Assembly (NCBI GenBank): GCA_015661715.1
Contig: DQVN01000146.1
Coordinates: 1-6,172 of the forward strand
Source: Sulfurivirga caldicuralii
Lineage (GTDB): Bacteria; Pseudomonadota; Gammaproteobacteria; Thiomicrospirales; Thiomicrospiraceae
Length of the DNA stretch: 6,172 nt
Direction of reading: 5' to 3'
Shown here: in pieces, positions 1-6,172 of the stretch
How the letters are laid out: each line of letters begins with the position of its first letter
How positions within the stretch are numbered: position 1 is the first letter of the stretch
Made by a program: the position numbers and the translations under genes
The notes under the pieces: model-generated
What the model was told of the DNA's origin: nothing
Database searches by the model: none
Seen by the model: the letters and a program-made list of their open reading frames with translations, nothing else

Positions 1-1121
1 ATCTCATCCTGGCGCATCACCCGCTGGCCGTCAGCTTCCGTATAGTCGGGCGATCGCCCGCCCGCTTTGACAATACAAACATCATCCAGCCAGATGCGCA
101 CCGCCTGGATATTGAGCCCCGCCACACCGGCACGGCCCACGGCGGCCAGAATCCGCCCCCAGTTGGGATCGGAAGCAAACAGGGCTGTTTTCACCAGCGG
201 TGAGTGGGCAATGGTAAAGGCCACTTTCAGGGCATCATCCTGCGAGGCGGCCTCTTCTACGCGGATGGTGACGAATTTGGTCGCCCCTTCCCCATCACGC
301 ACGATCATCTGTGCCAGCTCACCCAATACCTGAGTAATGGCGCTGGCAAATGCCTGCCCTGCAGGGCTGTCCAACTGGCCGATTTCCGCCATGTCCGCCT
401 CAGCAGTGGCGCTCAAAGTGCAGGCGTCATTGGTGGAGGTGTCCCCATCCACGGTGATACGGTTGAAGGAGGCGTCCACCGCCTGCTGCAAAACCGCCGC
501 CAGCACAGGCTGGGCCACCTTGGCATCCGTAGCCACAAAGGCCAACATGGTGGCCATATTAGGGTGGATCATGCCGGATCCTTTGGCCATACCGGTAATG
601 ACAATCTCGCTGCCGTCGATGTCTACGCGGCGGCTGACCACTTTGGGCACCGTATCGGTGGTCATAATGCCATAACAGGCTGAATGCCAGCCCTCCACGC
701 TCAGGCCCGCCAGGGCGGCGGGAATGCCCTGTTCTATGGCCGCCATAGGCAGATACTCACCAATAACACCGGTTGAAAAGGGCAATACCTGCTCAGGCTC
801 TACCCCCAGTTCCGCCGCTACCCAGGCACAGGTGGTGCGGGCATCCTCTAGCCCTTGCTCGCCGGTGCCCGCATTGGCATTGCCGGCATTGATCACCAGC
901 GCCCGCGGGGTGGCGACGGCCAGATGGGCCTTGGCCACGGTCACCGGTGCAGCACAGAAGGCATTACGGGTAAAGACCGCGGCCGTGCGGGTCTGCTCGC
1001 TTAAGCGCATCACCACCAGATCCGGCTGACCATGCTTTTTAATGCCTGCCGCCGTGGTTCCCAACCAGACGCCTGCGACCGGGTGGATCTCCGGCAAGGT
1101 GGCACTCAATCCAACGGCCAT
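1..1121 (-). CDS. argJ: Bifunctional glutamate N-acetyltransferase / amino-acid N-acetyltransferase ArgJ, 3' end cut by the window
   Basis: ArgJ moves the acetyl group from N-acetylornithine to glutamate, closing the cyclic arginine pathway; bifunctional forms also use acetyl-CoA. It acts in the cytoplasm. I translated the frame by hand from the ATG at 1121: 373 residues are open to the window edge, ending in the family's C-terminal region (GGRSPDYTEADGQRVM). About 30 of some 405 residues are missing. Visible landmarks are STGVIG at 116-121 (T117-G118, the oxyanion-hole region), TTDT at 154-157, the self-cleavage site MATML with nucleophile T191 (cleavage after A190 gives alpha and beta chains), and ITVDGDTSTND at 222-232. 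The start is set by an AAAGGAGG Shine-Dalgarno 4 nt upstream. The gene follows secA by 10 bp and is probably co-transcribed with it. Whether this copy is mono- or bifunctional cannot be read from the sequence. Confidence 0.96.
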   Translation of the reverse strand, partial: MAVGLSATLPEIHPVAGVWLGTTAAGIKKHGQPDLVVMRLSEQTRTAAVFTRNAFCAAPVTVAKAHLAVATPRALVINAGNANAGTGEQGLEDARTTCAWVAAELGVEPEQVLPFSTGVIGEYLPMAAIEQGIPAALAGLSVEGWHSACYGIMTTDTVPKVVSRRVDIDGSEIVITGMAKGSGMIHPNMATMLAFVATDAKVAQPVLAAVLQQAVDASFNRITVDGDTSTNDACTLSATAEADMAEIGQLDSPAGQAFASAITQVLGELAQMIVRDGEGATKFVTIRVEEAASQDDALKVAFTIAHSPLVKTALFASDPNWGRILAAVGRAGVAGLNIQAVRIWLDDVCIVKAGGRSPDYTEADGQRVMRQDE

Positions 1122-1125
1122 ATTG

Positions 1126-1133
1126 CCTCCTTT
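1126..1133 (-). promoter_or_regulatory. Strong Shine-Dalgarno of argJ, overlapping the secA stop
   Basis: The minus strand reads AAAGGAGG, then CAAT, then ATG. The first two A's of this site belong to the secA TAA stop (1132-1134). A ribosome ending secA therefore covers the argJ initiation site, which allows translational coupling. It is the best ribosome binding site in the window and fixes the argJ start. Confidence 0.85.
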
Positions 1134-3873
1134 AACTCAACTTACCGCAACAATGCTTGTATTTCCTGCCCGAACCACAGGGACAGGGGTCATTTCGGCC
1201 CACTTTGGGGGTATTGCGGCGTACCGTTTGCGTCGCCGCCTCCTCCGACGCCAGGGCGGGCTGAGGCAGCGCTGCCGCCTGCGCACCCATGTCGGCGAAC
1301 AGGTCGTCATGGTGCACCTCCAACTCCGCCAGCCGGGCCTGCTCCTGAGCTTCCAGGGCGGCTAAATTCTCTTGTCGCACCAGGGTCAGGCGGGTCAGCT
1401 GTTCGATGGTTTCCCGCTTCACCGCCCACATGAAATCCTGGAACATCTCGAAGGCTTCCCGGCGGTATTCCTGGAAAGGATCCTTCTGGGCGTAACCCCG
1501 CAGGTGGATGCCTTTCTTCAGATGCTCCATGGCGGTGAGGTGTTCTCGCCATAGCTGATCCAGGGTCTGCAACAGCACCGCCTTTTCAAAACCGCGCATC
1601 ACCTGTTCACCCAGCTCGTCCACCTTGGCAGCGTAGGCTTCCTCCACCGCCTGTAGGATTTTCTCGCGCAAGGCTTCCTCGTGCAGGCTGCTGTCTTCCT
1701 TGACCCACTGAGCCACAGGCAGCTCGATTCCCAGGCGCTCCTTCAACGCCAATTCCAGACCGGACACATCCCATTGCTCATCCAGACTGCCCGGCGGTAT
1801 ATAAACATCAATCAGGTCATTAACCACCTCAGTGCGCATCTGGGCCAGCAGATCCGAGATATCCTCCGACTCCAGGATCTCATTACGCTGCGCATAGACG
1901 ATCAGACGCTGCTCATTGGCCACATCGTCAAACTTGAGCAGGTGGGCGCGGGCATCCTGATTGCGCGCCTCCACCTTCTTCTGCGCACTCTCGATGGCGC
2001 GGGTGACCATGCGGTGCTCAATGGGTTCGCCCGGCTGCATGCCCAGCTTCTGCATCATGGCTTTGATGCGGTCAGAGGCGAAGATGCGCATCAGGTCGTC
2101 GTCCAAGGAGAGATAGAAACGGCTCTCGCCCGGGTCGCCCTGACGGCCAGAACGTCCACGCAACTGGTTGTCGATACGGCGGGATTCATGGCGTTCGGTG
2201 CCGATCACCTTCAGACCGCCGGCCGCCTTGGCCTGTTCATGGCGTTTGCGCCAGGCCTGCTTGACCTGATCGATCCGCTCAGGCGTGGCCTCCTCACCCA
2301 GCGCCGCCAACTCCTGCTCCAGATTCCCTCCTAGCTGAATATCGGTACCCCGGCCGGCCATATTGGTGGCCACGGTCACCGCACCCGGTTGACCCGCATC
2401 GGCAATAATCTGCGCCTCGCGCTCATGGTTTTTGGCATTGAGCACATTGTGGGGAATACCCGCCTTTTTCAGCAAACCGGAAACCACTTCTGACATCTCG
2501 ATGGAAGCGGTGCCCACCAGCACCGGCTGACCTTTCTCGTGGCTGGCTTTGACCTCTTTGACCACCGCCTCCAGCTTGGAAGGCATATCCAGAAAAACCA
2601 GATCGGGATGATCGATACGCTGAGTCGGCTTGTTGGGCGGGATCTGCACCACCTCCAGCCCGTACGTCTGCATGAATTCGCCCGCTTCGGTATCCGCGGT
2701 ACCGGTCATACCGGCCAGCTTGTCATACAGGCGAAAGTAGTTCTGGAAGGTAATGGAAGCCAGCGTCTGGTTCTCCGCCTGGATCGGCACGCCCTCTTTG
2801 GCCTCAATGGCCTGATGCAGCCCTTCCGACCAGCGCCGCCCGGTCATCTTGCGCCCGGTAAACTCGTCGATGATGACTATTTCATTGTTTTCGACAATAT
2901 AGTCCCGGTTCTTCTCGAACAACACATGGGCGCGCAGGGCGGCATTGACATGGTGCATCAACCCCAGGTGTTTGGCATCATACAGGCTCTCACCCTCACC
3001 CAGCAGCCCCATTTCGCGCAACAGCCGCTCCACTTTTTCGTGGCCCTGATCGGTGAGATACACCTGCTTGTCCTTTTCATCCACGGTGTAATCACCCGTG
3101 GCCGTCTTGTTCTCCTCATCCTCCTCACCCCGCTCCAGGTGGGGAACGATCTCGTTGAGCTTGAGATAGAGCTCGGAGCGGTCTTCCGCCGGGCCGGAGA
3201 TAATCAACGGCGTGCGTGCTTCATCGATCAGGATGGAATCCACCTCATCCACAATGGCATAGTTAAGCCCGCGCATCACCCGCTCTTCCAGGGTGAAGAC
3301 CATATTGTCCCGCAGGTAATCAAAGCCAAACTCATTGTTGGTGCCATAGGTGATATCCGCCGCATAGGCCAGACGCTTCTCCTCCTCGCTCTGGCCGCTG
3401 GCAATCACCCCGGTGGTCAACCCCAACCAGCCATAGAGCTTACCCATCCATTCCGCGTCGCGCCGGGCCAGATAGTCGTTGACGGTGACCACATGCACGC
3501 CCTTGCCCGACAAAGCGTTCAGATAGGCCGCCAGCGTGGCCACCAGAGTTTTGCCTTCGCCGGTGCGCATCTCGGCGATCTTGCCTTCATGGAGCACCAT
3601 GCCGCCAATGAGCTGCACATCGTAGTGGCGCATACCCAACACCCGCTTACTGGCCTCGCGACAGACGGCAAAAGCCTCCACCAGCAGCGCATCCAGGGAC
3701 GCCCCCTGCTGCAAACGTTCACGGAAATGGTCGGTTTTTGCTTGCAACGCCTCATCGGAGAGCGCTTCCATCTCCGGCTCCAAAGCGTTGATCTGCTCAA
3801 CCCGCTTCTGATACTGTTTGAGAAGACGGTCGTTACGGGTACCAATCAGTTTGCGCAACAGGTTTTTGATCAT
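1132..3873 (-). CDS. secA: Preprotein translocase ATPase SecA
   Basis: SecA is the ATP-driven motor that pushes unfolded preproteins through SecYEG. It cycles between cytosol and inner membrane. The 913 residues align end to end with E. coli SecA (901). Domains in order: NBD1 with Walker A MRTGEGKT at 102-109 and Walker B DEVD at 209-212; the preprotein cross-linking domain at about 221-385; NBD2 with NMAGRGTDI at 504-512 and the arginine-finger segment RGRSGRQGD at 572-580; then the helical scaffold and wing domains; a variable linker from about 845; and a C-terminal zinc motif, C897, C899, C908, C909, of the type that binds SecB and phospholipid. The ATG at 3873 is the only usable start, since an in-frame TAA lies 12 nt upstream, and it matches the family N-terminus. 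No clear Shine-Dalgarno precedes it. No secM lies upstream, so the SecM-type arrest control of E. coli is not encoded here. Confidence 0.99.
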   Translation of the reverse strand: MIKNLLRKLIGTRNDRLLKQYQKRVEQINALEPEMEALSDEALQAKTDHFRERLQQGASLDALLVEAFAVCREASKRVLGMRHYDVQLIGGMVLHEGKIAEMRTGEGKTLVATLAAYLNALSGKGVHVVTVNDYLARRDAEWMGKLYGWLGLTTGVIASGQSEEEKRLAYAADITYGTNNEFGFDYLRDNMVFTLEERVMRGLNYAIVDEVDSILIDEARTPLIISGPAEDRSELYLKLNEIVPHLERGEEDEENKTATGDYTVDEKDKQVYLTDQGHEKVERLLREMGLLGEGESLYDAKHLGLMHHVNAALRAHVLFEKNRDYIVENNEIVIIDEFTGRKMTGRRWSEGLHQAIEAKEGVPIQAENQTLASITFQNYFRLYDKLAGMTGTADTEAGEFMQTYGLEVVQIPPNKPTQRIDHPDLVFLDMPSKLEAVVKEVKASHEKGQPVLVGTASIEMSEVVSGLLKKAGIPHNVLNAKNHEREAQIIADAGQPGAVTVATNMAGRGTDIQLGGNLEQELAALGEEATPERIDQVKQAWRKRHEQAKAAGGLKVIGTERHESRRIDNQLRGRSGRQGDPGESRFYLSLDDDLMRIFASDRIKAMMQKLGMQPGEPIEHRMVTRAIESAQKKVEARNQDARAHLLKFDDVANEQRLIVYAQRNEILESEDISDLLAQMRTEVVNDLIDVYIPPGSLDEQWDVSGLELALKERLGIELPVAQWVKEDSSLHEEALREKILQAVEEAYAAKVDELGEQVMRGFEKAVLLQTLDQLWREHLTAMEHLKKGIHLRGYAQKDPFQEYRREAFEMFQDFMWAVKRETIEQLTRLTLVRQENLAALEAQEQARLAELEVHHDDLFADMGAQAAALPQPALASEEAATQTVRRNTPKVGRNDPCPCGSGRKYKHCCGKLS

Positions 3874-3881
3874 AGGTAATA

Positions 3882-3890
3882 TGCTTTAAT
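3882..3890 (+). promoter_or_regulatory. Predicted extended -10 promoter for dciA
   Basis: The plus strand reads TG-C-TTTAAT, an extended -10 with 5 of 6 matches to TATAAT. No good -35 box is found at 16-18 nt upstream, which would lie in the first codons of secA; extended -10 promoters often do without one. Transcription would start near 3897, giving a leader of about 28 nt with the dciA Shine-Dalgarno inside it. This is a prediction by eye only. Confidence 0.35.
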
Positions 3891-3898
3891 GAATAAGG

Positions 3899-3911
3899 TT
3901 GGAAAAACCAA
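3899..3911. repeat. Short inverted repeat between the secA and dciA starts
   Basis: TTGG-AAAAA-CCAA is a perfect 4-bp inverted repeat with a 5-nt centre. An alternative pairing, GGTT-GGAAA-AACC, uses the same bases. It lies between the two predicted start sites, in the only non-coding DNA that could control either gene, so it could be an operator half-site pair or a small hairpin in both leaders. At this length chance is a sufficient explanation. Confidence 0.2.
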
Positions 3912-3914
3912 GGA
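3910..3914 (+). promoter_or_regulatory. Shine-Dalgarno of dciA
   Basis: AAGGA lies 10 nt before the ATG at 3925. An in-frame TAA two codons upstream of that ATG rules out a longer protein, so this site and start go together. Confidence 0.6.
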
Positions 3915-3923
3915 ATAATACCA
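3915..3923 (-). promoter_or_regulatory. Predicted extended -10 promoter for secA
   Basis: The minus strand reads TG-G-TATTAT, an extended -10 with 5 of 6 matches to consensus. The -35 position would fall inside the first codons of dciA and shows no clear TTGACA-like hexamer. The start site would be near 3908, with an A/T-rich leader of about 34 nt. It faces the predicted dciA promoter. Prediction by eye only. Confidence 0.35.
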
Positions 3924-3924
3924 T

Positions 3925-4353
3925 ATGAAATCCGCCTCAGCGTATCACGCCTTGAAACAACTGCTGGCGCTGAGCGAGGCGCAACAGCAGCTCACCCAGG
4001 CGGTGCAAGCGGCCTTGCCCGACACCCTACGCCCACACCTGCTGGGTACGGCATTGGAAGGTAACAGACTGGTGCTGTTGACCGATCAGGCCACCTGGGG
4101 AAGTCGCCTGCACTATATGGCACCCCAGCTGCTGGCGGCTGTGCATCAGCACTGGCCCCATCTGGCCCTGCAGCAGGTCAAGGTGCGCGTGATCCAGCTG
4201 CCGCAACCCACCACCTGGCGTCGACAGGCCAAGCTGACAGCGGATGAAACCCATATAGCCCAGATGGCGGCCACCGCAGCGATGTTACGACATGAGAATG
4301 TACGCCAACGCCTGCAGCGGTTGAGTGAAAAGCTCAAGCAGCGGCTTAAATGA
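3925..4353 (+). CDS. dciA: DUF721 / DciA-family protein, probable replicative helicase loader
   Basis: DciA proteins (DUF721) interact with the replicative helicase DnaB and help load it at the origin in bacteria that lack DnaC or DnaI. The product is 142 residues. The family core is seen at about 30-92: a beta strand LEGNRLVLL (44-52), then the signature [18 protein letters not shown] (53-70) with W58, a helix, and a second strand KVRVIQL (86-92). The C-terminal part (about 105-142) looks helical and ends in a basic tail, KLKQRLK. Length and location fit: DUF721 genes commonly lie between lpxC and secA in non-enteric Gammaproteobacteria. It is transcribed opposite to its neighbours, divergent from secA and convergent with lpxC, so it has its own promoter. 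The family assignment is fairly firm; the helicase-loading role is taken from the family, as DUF721 members are weakly conserved. Confidence 0.82.
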   Translation: MKSASAYHALKQLLALSEAQQQLTQAVQAALPDTLRPHLLGTALEGNRLVLLTDQATWGSRLHYMAPQLLAAVHQHWPHLALQQVKVRVIQLPQPTTWRRQAKLTADETHIAQMAATAAMLRHENVRQRLQRLSEKLKQRLK

Positions 4354-5254
4354 TGATTTTGCTGCTGCCGTAGTTGATGGGGACGCGATCATCTACAACC
4401 GTGGTCATTTCCCAGGCTGAGCGGTCAGCTATCAAAGCACGCAGCAAGGTATTGTTCAGAGCATGACCTGACTTATGCGCCCTGAACTCCCCCAGAATCG
4501 GATGGCCTAGTAGATAGAGATCCCCCACCGCATCGAGAATTTTATGGCGCACGAATTCGTCCCGATTCCGCAGCCCCTCTTTGTTCATCACCCCCGTTTC
4601 ATCCAAACCAATGGCATTGTCCAGGCTGGCGCCCAAAGCCAGATTGTGCTGGCGCAGGGTCTCAATATCCTTGTAAAAACCGAAGGTGCGGGCGCGACTG
4701 ACCTCCTTAAAATAGGCGGTGGAAGAAAACTCCAGCGTCATCTGCTCCGCCGTTTGCCGAAAGGCGGGGTGATCAAACTCGATGGAAAAGGTAAGCCGAA
4801 ATCCCTGATAAGGATGAAATTCCGCCCAGCCGCCCTTGTCATTTTCCACCCGCACCGGTTTGAGAATACGTACAAACCGTTTCGGTGCATCCTGAACCTC
4901 AATGCCCGCCGCCTGCAGCAGAAATACAAAGTGGGAGGCGCTCCCATCCATAATGGGCACCTCATCGGCGTCAATATCCACATAGAGGTTATCGATTCCC
5001 ACTCCGGCCAGGGCGGACATAAGATGCTCAATGGTAGCGATTTTGGCCCCATGACGGGCAATGGTGGTGCACAAAGTGGTCTCACCCACCACATCGGGGG
5101 CCACGGGAATGTCCACCACCGGATCCAGATCAACGCGACGGAAGACAATGCCCGTATCCGCCGGCGCGGGGCGTAGGGTCATATTGGCTTCATGACCCGT
5201 ATGCAGGCCGACGCCGCGGGCGGTGATAGGGTTGGCAAGGGTGCGTTGTTTCAC
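4346..5254 (-). CDS. lpxC: UDP-3-O-acyl-N-acetylglucosamine deacetylase LpxC
   Basis: LpxC is the zinc hydrolase that removes acetate from UDP-3-O-acyl-GlcNAc, the committed step of lipid A synthesis, in the cytoplasm. The 302 residues align along the full length with E. coli LpxC (305). Zinc ligands are H77 (in TIEHL), H237 and D241 (in [12 protein letters not shown]). Catalytic residues are E76 and H264 (in KSGHALNN). The start is GTG at 5254: the homologous N-terminus (KQRTL, GVGLHTG) begins there, and upstream in-frame codons lead to TAA and TGA with no ATG between. No Shine-Dalgarno is evident, so initiation is probably weak. The protein ends in a nonpolar tail (KIII); in E. coli a nonpolar LpxC tail is the FtsH degradation signal, but whether that applies here is unknown. 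The stop overlaps the end of dciA. The usual upstream neighbour, ftsZ, is missing. Confidence 0.98.
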   Translation of the reverse strand: MKQRTLANPITARGVGLHTGHEANMTLRPAPADTGIVFRRVDLDPVVDIPVAPDVVGETTLCTTIARHGAKIATIEHLMSALAGVGIDNLYVDIDADEVPIMDGSASHFVFLLQAAGIEVQDAPKRFVRILKPVRVENDKGGWAEFHPYQGFRLTFSIEFDHPAFRQTAEQMTLEFSSTAYFKEVSRARTFGFYKDIETLRQHNLALGASLDNAIGLDETGVMNKEGLRNRDEFVRHKILDAVGDLYLLGHPILGEFRAHKSGHALNNTLLRALIADRSAWEMTTVVDDRVPINYGSSKIII

Positions 5255-5284
5255 GACAGCGGGCCAGAATAGTCTAAAAAACGC

Positions 5285-5293
5285 ATTTTATCA
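5285..5293 (-). promoter_or_regulatory. Predicted extended -10 promoter for lpxC
   Basis: The minus strand reads TG-A-TAAAAT, a full extended -10 with 5 of 6 matches to TATAAT. No good -35 is seen at the proper distance, which lies at the very end of ftsA. The start would be near 5278, about 24 nt before the GTG of lpxC. The leader has a run of six T's and no Shine-Dalgarno. It would give lpxC transcription independent of ftsA. Prediction by eye only. Confidence 0.4.
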
Positions 5294-5302
5294 TGCTGGT
5301 GC

Positions 5303-6172
5303 TTAAAAGCTGTTGCTGAACCAGTGCTTCATGCGCGCAAACAAAGACCCCATATTGGGCAGTTCCATGCTGCGGCTCGCCCCTGTCGGCTGTGTATGCT
5401 GTTTACGCAGACCATAATAGAGCAGACCCACGGTAGTGGCATACTCTGGCGACAGCAAAAGATCGGTCAGCCACTTAATGCTTTGAGGCGTGCCTAAACG
5501 CACCGGCATATGGAAAACCTCTTCGGCTAATTCCACCGCACCCGGTATACGGCTGCTGCCGCCGGTCAACACCACCCCTGCTGCGGTCAAATTTTGAAAT
5601 CCATTAATCTGCATATGGTCCTGCTGAATCAACTGGAACAGCTCTTCATAGCGGGGTTCGATAATGGCCGCCAGATTGCGCCGACTCATGCAACGAGCCG
5701 GACGGTCGCCCACGCTGGGCACTTCAATCTCTTCTCCTTCGCTCACCAAGGTTGCCAGACAGACGCCCCACTTCTTTTTGATCTCCTCGGCTGCCGGCGT
5801 GGGTGTGCGTAGCCCCAAAGCGATATCATTGGTAACCTGATCACCGGCCACATCGATCACCCCGGTATGGTGGAGGGCGCCCTGATAGAAGAGCGCAATA
5901 TCAGTGGTGCCGCCCCCAATGTCCACCAGACAAACGCCCAGATCCTTCTCCTCCTCCAATAGTACCGCTTCGGCAGAGGCAAGCTGCTCCAGCACCACAT
6001 CGGCCACCTGCAGACCACAGCGTTTCACACATTTGATGATATTTTGCACCGCACTGACCGAACCGGTGATGATATGCACATGGGCTTCCAGACGCACCCC
6101 GGACATGCCCACCGGCTGGCGGATCCCTCCCTGTCCGTCCAGGGTGAAACTTTGGGGGATAATATGCAGAAT
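5303..6172 (-). CDS. ftsA: Cell division protein FtsA, 5' end cut by the window
   Basis: FtsA is the actin-like ATPase that polymerises on the inner membrane, ties FtsZ filaments to it and recruits later division proteins. The frame is open from the window edge to the TAA at 5303, giving 289 residues; comparison with 410-420 residue homologues suggests about 130 N-terminal residues are missing. The visible part starts at ILHIIPQSFTLDG within the 1C (SHS2) domain. It then shows GMSGVRLEAHVHIIT, the phosphate-binding loop DIGGGTTDIALF (84-95), the conserved EPRY segment, the nucleotide-binding VLTGGSSRIPG (201-211), a short variable linker, and the C-terminal amphipathic membrane-targeting helix SLFARMKHWFSNSF (276-289). 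All landmarks are intact and the sequence is very like Pseudomonas-type FtsA, so the gene looks functional. What follows it is odd: lpxC begins after 48 bp, with no ftsZ between. Confidence 0.98.
   Translation of the reverse strand: MLHIIPQSFTLDGQGGIRQPVGMSGVRLEAHVHIITGSVSAVQNIIKCVKRCGLQVADVVLEQLASAEAVLLEEEKDLGVCLVDIGGGTTDIALFYQGALHHTGVIDVAGDQVTNDIALGLRTPTPAAEEIKKKWGVCLATLVSEGEEIEVPSVGDRPARCMSRRNLAAIIEPRYEELFQLIQQDHMQINGFQNLTAAGVVLTGGSSRIPGAVELAEEVFHMPVRLGTPQSIKWLTDLLLSPEYATTVGLLYYGLRKQHTQPTGASRSMELPNMGSLFARMKHWFSNSF

Noticed and set aside
1147..1183. SecA zinc motif ending in Cys-Cys rather than the Cys-His of E. coli
   Set aside because: CC and CH variants are both ordinary among SecA proteins; not unusual.
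1681..2334. A 217-codon plus-strand open frame within secA
   Set aside because: Also a mirror frame of secA, with no ribosome binding site or family resemblance.
2539..3879. A long open frame of 446 codons on the plus strand opposite secA
   Set aside because: It lies entirely antisense to a full-length, highly conserved secA apart from a few bases, has no recognisable domain, and is what codon bias at this GC content produces in the mirror frame.
4337..4366. Inverted repeat AGCAGC / GCTGCT around the dciA-lpxC stop codons, a possible bidirectional terminator
   Set aside because: Six base pairs with an 18-nt loop and no T-run right after the stem in the plus direction; it lies in coding DNA rich in CAG/CTG codons, so chance is likely.
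4544..5176. A 210-codon plus-strand open frame within lpxC
   Set aside because: Antisense shadow of a complete lpxC; its sequence resembles no family I know.
5276..5296. Possible intrinsic terminator between ftsA and lpxC: GCAT-GATAAA-ATGC followed by G and six T's (minus strand)
   Set aside because: The stem is only 4 bp and not GC-rich. It also coincides with the better-supported lpxC -10 box.
1..6172. CRISPR array, tRNA or rRNA, insertion sequence, phage genes or a defence system
   Set aside because: No direct repeats with spacers, no transposase or integrase, and nearly every base is covered by five core genes of similar composition.

Overview
The window reads as a stretch of gammaproteobacterial chromosome at the distal end of the dcw (division and cell wall) cluster. 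Five protein genes fill almost all of it: argJ (3' end cut), secA, a dciA-type DUF721 gene, lpxC and ftsA (5' end cut). The order lpxC, DUF721 gene, secA, argJ, and the protein sequences themselves, resemble Pseudomonas-like and other non-enteric Gammaproteobacteria more than Enterobacterales. DciA in place of DnaC, and the cyclic ArgJ route of arginine synthesis, point the same way. I cannot assign a genus.

Layout from left to right. argJ (minus, 1-1121, about 373 of some 405 residues) lies 10 bp downstream of secA, and its strong Shine-Dalgarno overlaps the secA stop codon, so the two are probably one transcript. secA (minus, 1132-3873) is complete at 913 residues with a C-terminal zinc motif. 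A 51-bp gap (3874-3924) separates it from the divergent dciA (plus, 3925-4353). The gap holds two predicted extended -10 promoters that face each other. dciA and lpxC (minus, 4346-5254) are convergent and overlap by 8 bp at their stop codons. A 48-bp gap follows, containing a likely extended -10 promoter for lpxC. ftsA (minus, 5303 to the window edge) has its complete C-terminus, including the membrane-targeting helix. No gene-free stretch exceeds 51 bp.

The genes serve different parts of growth: the division ring membrane anchor (FtsA), the committed step of lipid A synthesis (LpxC), loading of the replicative helicase (DciA), protein export (SecA) and arginine synthesis (ArgJ). Clustering of envelope and division genes here is an old and widespread arrangement.

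The main anomaly is an absence. In the usual order ftsA-ftsZ-lpxC, ftsZ should lie between ftsA and lpxC. Here the stop codon of an intact ftsA is 48 bp from the lpxC start, and no part of ftsZ is visible on either strand. Either ftsZ has moved elsewhere, or it has been lost or replaced, or the sequence carries a deletion from assembly or cloning. No phage, insertion sequence, CRISPR array, RNA gene or defence system is visible.
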